Below are positions 1-9,014 of a stretch of DNA of 64,000 nt, in pieces. The stretch's first letter is position 1, and the number at the start of each line of letters is the position of its first letter. A program made the position numbers and the translations under genes. The DNA comes from Byssovorax sp. (lineage in GTDB: Bacteria > Myxococcota_A > Polyangia > Polyangiales > Polyangiaceae), in NCBI GenBank assembly GCA_025362495.1, contig JANYGI010000034.1, forward strand, positions 62,001 through 126,000, written 5' to 3'. The notes under the pieces were generated by a model. The model was not told the DNA's origin. It did no database searches and saw nothing but the letters and a program-made list of their open reading frames with translations.

Positions 1-1751
1 CCCGCAACCCGCTCCGTCGATACTCACTCTTGCTTCTCGCGGCGCTGCCCGCGTGCAGCTCGTCCGGCGAGCCCGCGACGGCCACCGGGACCGGCGGTGA
101 CAGTCCCCTTCCGCCGGACACCACCGCGGCGACCTCGACGGCAATCGCTGCATCGAGCTCGGGCTCGGGCTCCGGAGGCTCCAGCAGCGTGTCGACGGGC
201 TCCGGCGGCTCCGGCGGCTCCGGCGGCGAGGCGCCCGGCTCGTGCATCATGGCGGGTGACACCGGCCTGGCGAAGAGCACGTGGGTCCACGTCGATCCGA
301 ACGGCAAACTCGCCTACAAGGCGCTTCCCACGGGCGAGCGCATCCTCGACTTCTCGCAGTCCGGCTATCGCGGCGGCGGCGTGGCGATTCCGAGCGTGCC
401 AGTCGTCAAGACCGTCAATCCCTCGGGCGGCGACGACACCGCCGCCATCCAGGGCGCGATCGACGCTGTCGCGGCGCTGCCCGCGAGCAATGGCCTTCGC
501 GGCGCCGTGCTCCTCGGCCCTGGCAAATTCGTGGTGAAGAGCACCCTCACCATCACGACGTCGGGTGTGGTGCTCCGCGGCAGCGGCTCGGGCGCGATGG
601 GCACGGTGCTCGCGCTCTCGGGCGCGCCGCGCGCGGCGGTGAGCATCCAGGGCAAAGGCTCCTGGCAGACGGTCGGCAAGGGCGCGACGATCACCGACGC
701 GTACGTGCCCTCGGGCGCCACGTCGTTTCACGTCGACAGCGCGACTGGCCTGCAGGTCGGCGATCACGTGCTCATCGATCGTCCGGTCACCGACGCGTGG
801 ATCCACTTCATGGGCATGGACAAGCTCGTCCGCAACGGCATGCCCGAGACGTGGATCGGCGCCGGGACGATCATCCACACCGATCGGGTGATCGCGGCGA
901 TCTCCGGCGATCAGATCACCCTCGACGTGCCGCTCTCGGACTCCTACGACGCGCAGTACACGAAGCCCGGCGTCAAGATCACGCCGTATACCTTCGACGG
1001 GCGCATCGAGCAGGTCGGCCTCGAGTCGATGCGCATCGTCGCGTCGGCGGCGAGCGTGCCCATCAGCGATCCCATCTTCTCGGTCCTCGACATGAACGAC
1101 GTCATCGACGGCTGGGTGAAGGACGTCGTGGCCGACGAGTGCACCAACGGCTTCTCGATCGGCGCGACGAGCAAGCGGATCACGGTGGACGGCGCCGTGT
1201 TCAACCGGGTCACGCCCATCGACGGCTCGGCGGGATACCCGTTCTCCTACGCGATCTCCGGGACGCAGACGCTGGTGATGCGCTCGTCCACGCACGCCGA
1301 CAAGGTGTACTCGTACGCGACGATGGCCCGGGTCTCGGGGCCGAACGTGCTGCTCGACTTCAAGGGCACCGGCACCTGGACGCGGATCGAGCCCCACCAG
1401 CGCTGGGCGACAGGCCTGCTCCTCGACGGCGTCGACTCGCCCGGCGGGAGCATCAACCTCATCGACCGTGGCTATCTGGGGAGCGGGCACGGCTGGACGA
1501 TCGGCTTCGCCGTGGCATGGAACGGCGTGGCGATGGATCTGACGGTGCAGCAGCCGCCCGGAGCGCAGAACTGGGCCATCGGCGCGTCGGGCGCGCTGAA
1601 GACCCAGGCCGAGGCGGGCAAGGCCGATACGACGCCGATGCCGTCCGGGATCACCGAGTCGATCGGGAAGGCCGTGGCGCCGAGGAGCCTTTATCTCGCG
1701 CAGCTCTGCGAGCGGCTGGGCCCGCAGGCGCTGGCGAACATCGGTTACTGA
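1..1751 (+). CDS. Secreted right-handed beta-helix (pectate-lyase-like) lipoprotein, 5' end outside window
   Basis: The reading frame is already open at base 3, and the first codons give a basic stretch followed by a leucine-rich core and the lipobox-like LPAC. The gene therefore probably starts just left of the window, with TTG at 30 only the first possible start inside it. After the lipobox comes a Thr/Ser/Gly linker of about 70 residues, typical of myxobacterial surface lipoproteins. The body has the signature of pectate-lyase-superfamily beta-helices: GGDDTAAIQGAIDAV, then a phrase GPGKF, then stacked short strands such as VVLRGSGSG. These proteins bind or cleave polysaccharides at the cell surface, but I cannot identify a catalytic site or substrate. 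Convergent to the next gene. Confidence 0.8.
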   Translation, partial: RNPLRRYSLLLLAALPACSSSGEPATATGTGGDSPLPPDTTAATSTAIAASSSGSGSGGSSSVSTGSGGSGGSGGEAPGSCIMAGDTGLAKSTWVHVDPNGKLAYKALPTGERILDFSQSGYRGGGVAIPSVPVVKTVNPSGGDDTAAIQGAIDAVAALPASNGLRGAVLLGPGKFVVKSTLTITTSGVVLRGSGSGAMGTVLALSGAPRAAVSIQGKGSWQTVGKGATITDAYVPSGATSFHVDSATGLQVGDHVLIDRPVTDAWIHFMGMDKLVRNGMPETWIGAGTIIHTDRVIAAISGDQITLDVPLSDSYDAQYTKPGVKITPYTFDGRIEQVGLESMRIVASAASVPISDPIFSVLDMNDVIDGWVKDVVADECTNGFSIGATSKRITVDGAVFNRVTPIDGSAGYPFSYAISGTQTLVMRSSTHADKVYSYATMARVSGPNVLLDFKGTGTWTRIEPHQRWATGLLLDGVDSPGGSINLIDRGYLGSGHGWTIGFAVAWNGVAMDLTVQQPPGAQNWAIGASGALKTQAEAGKADTTPMPSGITESIGKAVAPRSLYLAQLCERLGPQALANIGY

Positions 1752-1906
1752 GGTCGGGTGCGGGGGAGGGGCGCTGTGCCGCCATCCGGCGGCCTTTTCG
1801 ACGGGAGCGCGGCGGACAGGGCGTCTCGCCGCGGGCCGAGGGGCGATGTCCCCCGGGCCGGATCACCCCCGGCCAGGGCGGCCGGAGGTGACGGATCAGG
1901 CCTGGA

Positions 1907-4900
1907 TCAGGCCGCGCGACGCCGGCGGAAGGTCAGGAGCGCGGCCAGCGCGCTCCCGGCCAGCCAGCCGAGGCTGCCCGTGTCGTTGCCCGGCTGCGTC
2001 GAGCACATGATGCCAGTCGTGTGACCGACGTACGGCGCGGGGCCACCCGCGCCGGTGCGGCCGCCAGCGCCGCTGGAGCTGCTGGCGCCGCCGCTCGACG
2101 AGCTCCCACCGGCTCCGCTGCTCGCGCTGCCGCTGCCCGTGCTGGCGCTGCCCGCGCTGCCACTGCTCGCGCTGGTCGTGGTGGTGTCGATGTACTTCGG
2201 ACCGCAGGTGCCCACCGCCTCGGTCGTCGAGGAGCACGCGAGATCCGCAGAGCACGTGTTGCCGAAAGCGCCGCGGCAGCCGTCGTGACAGGCCAGCTTG
2301 TCGCAGACCTTGCCGCTGTGCGGCCCGCCGCAGGTGTCGTCGACGATGCACTCGACGCAGGCGCCGATGACCGTGTCGGCCGACGTGCAGAGCTTGGCGC
2401 CCGCGCACGCATTGCCGGCTTCGCCGCGGCAACCCGAGGTGCAGGTGTGCGAAGGGACGTCGCAGACGACGCCGCTCGTCGCGCCGCCGCAGTCGCTGTC
2501 CGTCATGCAGCCGCCGCACTTGCCGAGCGCGCCGTCCGTCGACGTGCACACCAGGCTGCCCGCGCAGCCGTTCCCGCCGATGCTCCGGCACCCCGCGGTG
2601 CACGACAGCGTTGACGTGTCGCAGACGAGGCCGCTCTTGGCGTCCCCGCAGTCGCTGTCGGCGAGGCACGCGACGCACGCGCCGATCGTGGCGGTCGCCG
2701 AGGTGCAGACCAGGTTGCCCGAGCAGCCGTTACCCGACTGGGCGCGGCAGCCGACCATGCACTTCTGCGTGCTCTGGTCGCAGACGATACCGCTCTTGGC
2801 GTCACCGCAGTTGCTGTCGGTCAGGCAGCCGACGCACTGGCCGGCGGCGCTCCCCTGCGAGGTGCAGACCAGGTTGCCGGAGCAGCCGTTGCCGTCTTCG
2901 CCGCCTTCGCCGCGGCAGCCGAGGACGCAGGTCTTCGAGGCCCCGTCGCAGATGCTGCCGCTGTGCGGTCCGCCGCAGTCCGCATCGGACACGCAGCCGG
3001 CGCAGGTGCCGATCGAGGCGTCCTGCGAGGTGCAGACCAGGTTGCCGGAGCAGCCGTTGCCGGCCTTGCCGCGGCAGCCGACGACGCACGCCTGCTTGGC
3101 GGTGTCGCAGACAGCGCCGCTGCTGGCGCCGCCGCAGCTCGCGTCGCTCAGGCAGCCCACGCAGGCTCCGATCGCGCCGTCCGTCGACGTGCACACGAGC
3201 GCTCCCGAGCAGCCGTTTCCGCCGCTGGCACGGCAGCCAGACTGGCAGCTGTGCTTGGTCGTATCGCAGACGAGGCCGCTCTGGGCGCCGCCGCAGTCGC
3301 TGTCGGCGAGGCACCCGAGACAGGTGCCAGCCGCGCTGTCCTGCGAGGTGCAAACGAGGTTGCCCGAGCAGCGGTTGCCCGCGGTGCCGCGGCAGCCAAG
3401 CACGCACGCGTGGGCGGCCGGATCACAGATGATCCCGCTCTGGGCGCCGCCGCAGTCGCTGTCCGCGAGGCAGGCGACGCAGGCGCCGACGCTCGCCGTC
3501 GTCGAGGTGCAGTGGAGCCCCGCGCCGCATCCGTTGCCGCCCTGACGACAGCCGAGAACGCAGGTGTACGAAGCGCCGGGGCCCATATCACAGACCTGGC
3601 CGCTCGCCGGGCTGCCACACTGGGCGTCCGCGAGGCACGCGCAGCCGTTGTTGCGGTTGCCGTCGCAGTCCGAGTCGATCGCATCGCCGCAGATCTCGGC
3701 GGAGGGCGCGCCGGGGACGGCATTGCACGTCGCGGTGCCATCTTGCTTGCAGACGAACGTGCCAGGCGCCACGCAGGCTCCGACTCCGTTCGAGCACGCC
3801 ATGCCCACGTTGAAGCCGTTGTCGACGACCCCATCGCAGTTGTCGTCGAGGCCGTTGCAGGTCTCGGCCTGGCTGCCGACCGCGATGAAGGGAACGCAGC
3901 TCAGCGCGCCGGCCGAGCAGGTGGTCGAGCCCGCGCCGCACACGCCGCTCAGCTGCGTGGAGCAGCTCGTGCCCGCGCCGGGGTTGCCGTTGTCGACGAC
4001 GCCGTCACAGTCGTTGTCGAGCCCGTCGCAGAGCTCGGCCGAAGGGGCGCTGGGGACCGCGTTGCACGCCGACGCCGTGGTCGATGAGCACTGCATGGTG
4101 CCGGCGTGCGAGCACTGGCCGACGCCGTTCGAGCAGGCCGCGCCGATGCTGAAGCCGTTGTCGATCACGCCGTCGCAATCGTTGTCCTTGCCATCGCACG
4201 TCTCGGCCGTGGCGCAGCACGCGGGGACGGTGATCGTGATGGTCCCTGCCGAGAAGCTCGAGAGGAGATCCGTCTGGCCGGCCGGGAGATCGATGCCGGA
4301 GTAGATAGCGCGGAAGTCCTGCGCGCCCGTCGCGGCCCACCCGCAGTCGGGCGTGAAGCTGAACGAGTACACGCCGTCGCCGTCAGGGTCGGTGTCGGTG
4401 CCAATCGCGAGGCCAGCGACGAAGAACGTGACGACGCCCTTGCTGGGGCCCGTCGCCGAAGCGTTGGTGGTGGTGTCCTTGACCGTGGCCTTGAGCAGGA
4501 TGGTCTGGCCCTTGGCGACCGAGCTGCCGTTGCCGCCCACGAGCGTCACGCCAGTGGAATCACCCGAGGTGGGAGGGGGCGGATCGGTGAACGTCGTGAT
4601 CCGCGCCGAGGCGGTGAGCGTCGACACGGCCTGCGAGGTCGCGACCACCGTCATCTGGACGGGGAGCGCGGCGGGCAGGTTGGCCGGAGCGTTGACCGTG
4701 AGCGTCACCGTCGTGTGAACGCCGGCGAGGACGGGCACAGAGCTGGCGATCGACGTCGTCCAGCCGGGCATGCCGCCGACCACCGTGAGGTTGTAGGTGT
4801 CGTTGATGATGCCGTGGTTCTGGAGATCGAAATCGTAGGTGACCGTCTGCGGGGTCGCCTGAGCAGGATTGATGATCTTGGAGACCACGCCCGCGTTCTT

Positions 4901-5950
4901 GAGCTTGACGCCGTAGTCGCCGTAACAGGCGAGGCCGAGCGTCGCGAACGTCGTGTAGATGTCGCTGCCCCAGGTGCCGTCCGAGCCCTGCTGGTTGTTG
5001 ACCCAGGCGAGAGACTGGAGAAGAGGGGTGTTCCCCGCCGCCGGGACACCGGACGTGCAGAGGGCGTAAACCGCCATGCCGCTGTTGAAGATGTCGGGGC
5101 TGTTGCCGGAGTAATAGCCCCACGCGTAGCCGAGGTTCGACTTGCGGGCGAGGAGGTCGGTCACCAGCGCTTGTACGTTGGCGTCGTTGTCGGCGAGGCC
5201 AGCGGCCTTGAGGCCAATGATGGCCCACGACAGCTCGTAGACGATGCCGGTGCCGCTGACGTCGCTGGAGTCGGACTTGTGCGCGATGATATAGTTGACG
5301 GCCTTGGTCATCGCCGCCTGGTACGTCGCCGCCTTGGCGGGATCGACGCGCTGGATGGCCTGGGCCATGCCGACCATGAAGCGCGCGGTGGTGGTGATAT
5401 CACCGTGCGCGGTGTCGCCGTCCTCGAAGTCCATCACCCAGCGCCCGTCGGCCGACTGGCTCGTCAGCGCCCAGTCGGCGCCCTTGACGAGGTTGTTGGA
5501 GTAGGCCGTCGAGACAAAGGCGTCGTAGCCGGCGATTCCGTAGAGGTTGTAGCTGCTCTTCAGGTTCTGCGGGCCGCCCCAGAGCCACGAGCCGCCGGAG
5601 TCCTGATCGTTGACGATCGCCTGAGCGATGAAGGGAGCGCCGAGGGTGGAGCTCATGTCGATGGTGAAGCCGGTCCCCTTGGCGATCGAGAGGCCGTAAA
5701 GGGCCGAGCCCTGGTGGTGGCAAGCGATGCACCCCTGGTTGATCGTCCAGTTCGAGACGCTGGGCGCCAGGTAATTGACCGCCTTCTGGACGGCCTGCGC
5801 GTTGGTGTCGCCGGTCGAGGCCGAGGCTCTGCGCGCGCTGAGCGCAAAGGCCAGGAGCAGCATCGTGGCCAGAAGAACGTTCCGGGAGGCTGTGCTCCGG
5901 GTGGGCGTTCGCGCGCTGGATGTGCGGCGAACCGGTGAGCGATTGATCAT
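1907..5950 (-). CDS. Giant surface protein: alpha-toroid with CxxCH, MopE motifs, nine Cys-rich repeats, MYXO-CTERM-like tail
   Basis: Predicted length is 1347 residues. I chose ATG at 5950 because it follows an AGAGGAG ribosome site and opens a signal peptide (basic N-terminus, hydrophobic residues 24-38, cut near 45). Residues about 50-390 look like prenyltransferase/squalene-cyclase-type alpha-toroid repeats, with motifs such as GSDGTWGSD. A CIACH motif at 74-78 could bind heme c covalently. Two Ig-like segments follow (about 400-575). Next come four MopE-type motifs (CDGxDNDCDGxxDNG form) and nine roughly 52-residue repeats with a C..C...C..C pattern. The end has a Ser/Gly/Ala linker, a single Cys, a hydrophobic helix and FRRRRAA, a MYXO-CTERM-type sorting signal. 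It is probably anchored or processed at the outer surface; ligand and function are unknown. Confidence 0.85.
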   Translation of the reverse strand: MINRSPVRRTSSARTPTRSTASRNVLLATMLLLAFALSARRASASTGDTNAQAVQKAVNYLAPSVSNWTINQGCIACHHQGSALYGLSIAKGTGFTIDMSSTLGAPFIAQAIVNDQDSGGSWLWGGPQNLKSSYNLYGIAGYDAFVSTAYSNNLVKGADWALTSQSADGRWVMDFEDGDTAHGDITTTARFMVGMAQAIQRVDPAKAATYQAAMTKAVNYIIAHKSDSSDVSGTGIVYELSWAIIGLKAAGLADNDANVQALVTDLLARKSNLGYAWGYYSGNSPDIFNSGMAVYALCTSGVPAAGNTPLLQSLAWVNNQQGSDGTWGSDIYTTFATLGLACYGDYGVKLKNAGVVSKIINPAQATPQTVTYDFDLQNHGIINDTYNLTVVGGMPGWTTSIASSVPVLAGVHTTVTLTVNAPANLPAALPVQMTVVATSQAVSTLTASARITTFTDPPPPTSGDSTGVTLVGGNGSSVAKGQTILLKATVKDTTTNASATGPSKGVVTFFVAGLAIGTDTDPDGDGVYSFSFTPDCGWAATGAQDFRAIYSGIDLPAGQTDLLSSFSAGTITITVPACCATAETCDGKDNDCDGVIDNGFSIGAACSNGVGQCSHAGTMQCSSTTASACNAVPSAPSAELCDGLDNDCDGVVDNGNPGAGTSCSTQLSGVCGAGSTTCSAGALSCVPFIAVGSQAETCNGLDDNCDGVVDNGFNVGMACSNGVGACVAPGTFVCKQDGTATCNAVPGAPSAEICGDAIDSDCDGNRNNGCACLADAQCGSPASGQVCDMGPGASYTCVLGCRQGGNGCGAGLHCTSTTASVGACVACLADSDCGGAQSGIICDPAAHACVLGCRGTAGNRCSGNLVCTSQDSAAGTCLGCLADSDCGGAQSGLVCDTTKHSCQSGCRASGGNGCSGALVCTSTDGAIGACVGCLSDASCGGASSGAVCDTAKQACVVGCRGKAGNGCSGNLVCTSQDASIGTCAGCVSDADCGGPHSGSICDGASKTCVLGCRGEGGEDGNGCSGNLVCTSQGSAAGQCVGCLTDSNCGDAKSGIVCDQSTQKCMVGCRAQSGNGCSGNLVCTSATATIGACVACLADSDCGDAKSGLVCDTSTLSCTAGCRSIGGNGCAGSLVCTSTDGALGKCGGCMTDSDCGGATSGVVCDVPSHTCTSGCRGEAGNACAGAKLCTSADTVIGACVECIVDDTCGGPHSGKVCDKLACHDGCRGAFGNTCSADLACSSTTEAVGTCGPKYIDTTTTSASSGSAGSASTGSGSASSGAGGSSSSGGASSSSGAGGRTGAGGPAPYVGHTTGIMCSTQPGNDTGSLGWLAGSALAALLTFRRRRAA
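2204..3640 (-). repeat. Nine tandem Cys-rich repeats (about 52 aa each)
   Basis: Within the large surface protein, nine consecutive copies share the pattern CLxDxxCGG..SGxxCD....C..GCR...GN.CSG.LVCTS......C. Each copy has about eight cysteines in conserved positions, suggesting disulphide-stapled modules. The period is close to 156 bp, except copy five, which has a short insertion (EGGED). The last copy is the most divergent. Confidence 0.85.
3640..4207 (-). repeat. Four MopE-type putative metal-binding motifs
   Basis: Four copies of the CDGxDNDCDGxxDNG motif are separated by about 45 residues. This Asp/Asn/Cys-rich loop is the putative metal-binding motif first named for methanotroph MopE and is abundant in myxobacterial secreted proteins. 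The fourth copy is degenerate (ICGDAIDSDCDGNRNNGC). Confidence 0.75.
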
Positions 5951-6204
5951 GAACAGGGCTCCTCTCTGAAGGGTGGTGCGCCGACGCGAGGCCCTCGTGC
6001 CGCGCCATGAGCCGCGGCAGCAGGGGCCTTGTCGGAGATCCTCCACGCGAGCTCCGCTGGAGCTGGGGGGGGGTCTCGCGGCGTGACGTCCCGAGGCTGT
6101 CGGAACGGTCACCCGGGAACACTCTTGAGCCCGCCGTCGAGATACCGTCGTGGCGCGGGGTTGCGGCGCACCAGAAATGACGACGTCGAGGTTCGCGGCC
6201 GCCG

Positions 6205-8088
6205 GTGCTAAGGTCCGCGCTCCCCGTGACCCCCCGAGCCTATTTCCGCCGGGCGGCGGACGATTTCTTCGCCGATCCGTGGCGCTCCGCGGCCGCGATC
6301 CTCGCCGTCTGCGCGATGATCACCACGGTCGCCCTCGTGGTCGGCCCGTGGTTCCGCGACACGCACACCTTTGGCTTCCACGACTGGGACGTGCAGGCCT
6401 CGCACCGCTACCTCGTCCTGCTCTCGCTCTTCCGCTACCACGAGCTCCCGGCGTGGAATCCCTTCGCCTGCGGGGGCTTTCCTGCGTGGGGCTACGTCGA
6501 GGCCGACACGATCGTCGTCTCGCCGTTCCTCCCCGCGTACCTCGTCCTCCCGCTCGCGCTCGCGCTGCGGATCGAGGTCCTCGGCATGGCGGCGATCGGC
6601 GCGGCCGGCGCCTACGCCGCGGCGTCGCGCTTCACGACGAGCCACGCGGCGCGGGCGCTGACGGCGGTGATCTGGGCCGTGAACGGGCGCTGGGCGCTGC
6701 AGACGGCCTCGGGGCACACCTGGCACCTCGCGTACGCCTGGCTGCCGTGGTGCCTCTTCTTCTTCGAGCGGGCGCGCGGCGGCGAGCTCGATCGGGGCGC
6801 CGCGCGCTCTCCCGAGCTTCGATCGAAGCAGATTTCGAGCTTTGGCCTCGGCGGTGCTTGCATCGCGATGCTGGTGTACTCGGGCGGGATCTACCCGTTG
6901 CCGCACACGGTCCTGGTGCTCGGCGTCTACGCGCTCCTGCTCGCGGTGCTCGACCGATCGCCGCGTCCGCTCGTCGCGCTGGCGATGATGGGCCTGCTCG
7001 GCGTCGGGCTCGCCGCGCCGAAGCTGCTGCCGCTGATCGACGGCTTCGGCAAGGCGCCGCGCCTGATCGAGTCGACCGAGACGATGGACCTCGGCGCGCT
7101 CTGGGCGATGCTCACCTCGCACGATCAAGCGTTCTCGTCGCGCCCCGCGCGGGTGACGCCGTACGGCTGGCACGAGTGGGGGATCTACGTCGGCGTCGCC
7201 GGAGCGGGCCTGCTCGTGCTCGGCGTCGCCTTCGTGCAAGGCAAGCGCGAGGCGGCCCTGAAGGCGCTCGGGATCCTCCTCGTGGCGCTGGGGTTCGGGG
7301 CCTTTCACCCCCAGGCGCCGTGGACGCTGCTGCACCGGTACTCGCCCGTGTTCCGATCGCAGCACGTGCCCTCGCGCTTCCTCTACCCCGCGATCCTGAT
7401 CCTCGGGCTGGTGGCCGCGGCCGGGATCGGGCGAGCGATCTCGTCGCGCGCGCGGAAGGCGCCGTGGCTCGACGCTGCGGCGGCCGTGCTCGTGCTCGCG
7501 CTCGGCGTCGACATTGGCCTCGTCGCCAGGAAGCCAATGGAGCAAGCCATGTGGATGGTGCCGCCGGACAGCATCCCGCAGGGCCGGCCGTTCCACTTCG
7601 AGACCGAGCCTCCGTTCCAGTACAAGCGCCGCGACTGGGCCGGGCCGATGTACCTGGCGATGCTCGGCAACACCGGCGTGATCAACTGCTACGGCGCGCC
7701 GCCGTTCGATCGCAAGGGCGCGCTCGCGACGAAGGATCCCCGCTTCAAGGGCGAGGTCCACGTCGAGGGCGAGGGCCGCGCGACGCTCGTGGCGTGGACG
7801 CCGAACCACGTCGTCATCGATGTGGACGGGGCGACACCGTCGTCGCTGCTCGTCTACAACATGAACTTCGACGAGGGCTGGACCGCCGACACCGGCCCGG
7901 TCGAGGCCTTCGAGAACGCCGTCGCCACGCGCCCGCGCGCCGGGAGCTCGCGGGTGACCCTGCGCTACCGGCCTCCGTACCTGTTCACAGGGCTGCTCCT
8001 CGGGGCGGTGACGCTGGCCGGCCTCGCCTTCGGCTACCGCCGCGCGCGCCGCGCCGAACGCGATGGCAGCGAGGCGGAGGCCACGTGA
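6205..8088 (+). CDS. Polytopic YfhO/PMT-like membrane protein, probable lipid-linked sugar transferase
   Basis: A 627-residue integral membrane protein. Hydrophobic segments start near residue 28 and alternate with short loops up to about residue 445. A soluble domain of about 140 residues follows, and a last helix lies near the C-terminus before an RRARR tail. The first loop has FGFHDWDVQ and later WNPFACGG, resembling the acidic first periplasmic loop of GT-C enzymes of the YfhO/PMT type. The assigned start is GTG at 6205; GTG at 6226 (giving TPRAYFRR) is equally possible. Its stop overlaps the next start by four bases, so it is translationally coupled to two more genes. Probable role: adding a sugar to an envelope glycan from a polyprenyl donor. 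The family is inferred, substrate unknown. Confidence 0.7.
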   Translation: MLRSALPVTPRAYFRRAADDFFADPWRSAAAILAVCAMITTVALVVGPWFRDTHTFGFHDWDVQASHRYLVLLSLFRYHELPAWNPFACGGFPAWGYVEADTIVVSPFLPAYLVLPLALALRIEVLGMAAIGAAGAYAAASRFTTSHAARALTAVIWAVNGRWALQTASGHTWHLAYAWLPWCLFFFERARGGELDRGAARSPELRSKQISSFGLGGACIAMLVYSGGIYPLPHTVLVLGVYALLLAVLDRSPRPLVALAMMGLLGVGLAAPKLLPLIDGFGKAPRLIESTETMDLGALWAMLTSHDQAFSSRPARVTPYGWHEWGIYVGVAGAGLLVLGVAFVQGKREAALKALGILLVALGFGAFHPQAPWTLLHRYSPVFRSQHVPSRFLYPAILILGLVAAAGIGRAISSRARKAPWLDAAAAVLVLALGVDIGLVARKPMEQAMWMVPPDSIPQGRPFHFETEPPFQYKRRDWAGPMYLAMLGNTGVINCYGAPPFDRKGALATKDPRFKGEVHVEGEGRATLVAWTPNHVVIDVDGATPSSLLVYNMNFDEGWTADTGPVEAFENAVATRPRAGSSRVTLRYRPPYLFTGLLLGAVTLAGLAFGYRRARRAERDGSEAEAT

Positions 8089-9014
8089 GCCGGGCGCCGA
8101 GCCGTCTCCGCTGGGCGCTCCTGGCGATACCGCTCCTCGGGCTGGCCGAGCTCGCGGGGCAGTACTGGGCCGAGCACCGCGCCCCCGCGTTCGAGGCCTG
8201 GGCGACGATCGAGGTGCCCGTCCGCGAGATGAAGCAGCCGGGCGATCTCGTGGTGATCGCGCCGGGCTGGGCCGATCCGCCGGCGCGCCGCGTGCTCGGC
8301 GACGATCTGATGCCGCTCCGCGACGTGGCCCGCCCCGACGAGACCCGGTACGCCCACGCGATCGAGGTGTCGATCCTCGGCGAGCGCGCGCCGGAGCTCC
8401 GCGGGTGGCGCGAGGAAGGCCGCCGCGACCAGGGTAAATTCGTCATTCGCCGCCTGGCGAACCCCGCGCCCGAGGCCGTGATCTACGACTTCGTCGATCA
8501 CGCGCGCCCCGGCGAGGCCGACGTGCGCGGCACCGATCCTCCGATGGATTGCCCCTGGAACGCCAGCGCGCCGGTGATCGCCGGCGGCCTCGGCGGTCAC
8601 CCGACGTTCCCCAAAGAGCGCTTCGAGTGCCCGGCCGGCGAGTACTTCAACGTCGGCGTGACGGTGATCGCCGACGAAGAGTTTCGCCCGCGCCGCTGCC
8701 TCTGGTCGCACCCGCTCCTGCACGGCGAGCTGGTGACGCGCTTCCACGACGTGCCGCTCGGCCAGGTGATCCGCGGCCACGGCGGCCTCTACTGGATGAT
8801 CGAGCGCGAGCGCAAGGGCGCGCCGATCACGCTCACGGTGCGCGTCGACGGCGATCCGATTGGCTCGTTCACGCATCACGACGGCGAGGGCTGGAAGGGC
8901 TTCGAGATGCCGCTCGGCGCCCACGCGGGGCAGCGCGCCCGCGAGGTCGAGCTCGCGGTGAGCACGACCAACTACAAGGATCGTCACTTCTGCTTCGAGG
9001 CCGACACGCGATGA
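8085..9014 (+). CDS. Membrane-anchored periplasmic protein of a glycosyltransferase operon
   Basis: GTG at 8085 lies in the GTGA overlap with the stop of the preceding gene, and the end overlaps the next ATG in the same way. The 309-residue product starts with one hydrophobic helix (about residues 9-25, WALLAIPLLGLAELAG) and continues as a soluble, mostly beta domain. Tight coupling to two polytopic glycosyltransferase-like genes suggests an accessory or substrate-binding role in the same membrane process. I recognise no family. Confidence 0.65.
   Translation: MSRAPSRLRWALLAIPLLGLAELAGQYWAEHRAPAFEAWATIEVPVREMKQPGDLVVIAPGWADPPARRVLGDDLMPLRDVARPDETRYAHAIEVSILGERAPELRGWREEGRRDQGKFVIRRLANPAPEAVIYDFVDHARPGEADVRGTDPPMDCPWNASAPVIAGGLGGHPTFPKERFECPAGEYFNVGVTVIADEEFRPRRCLWSHPLLHGELVTRFHDVPLGQVIRGHGGLYWMIERERKGAPITLTVRVDGDPIGSFTHHDGEGWKGFEMPLGAHAGQRAREVELAVSTTNYKDRHFCFEADTR

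Noticed and set aside
24-1490. Long minus-strand open frame opposite the beta-helix gene
   Set aside because: It is rich in Arg/Ala/His with no motif and mirrors the plus-strand gene, which has a lipobox and a recognisable fold.
4106-5938. 610-codon plus-strand frame opposite the large surface protein
   Set aside because: It is an antisense shadow without domains, while the minus strand has the signal peptide and toroid repeats.
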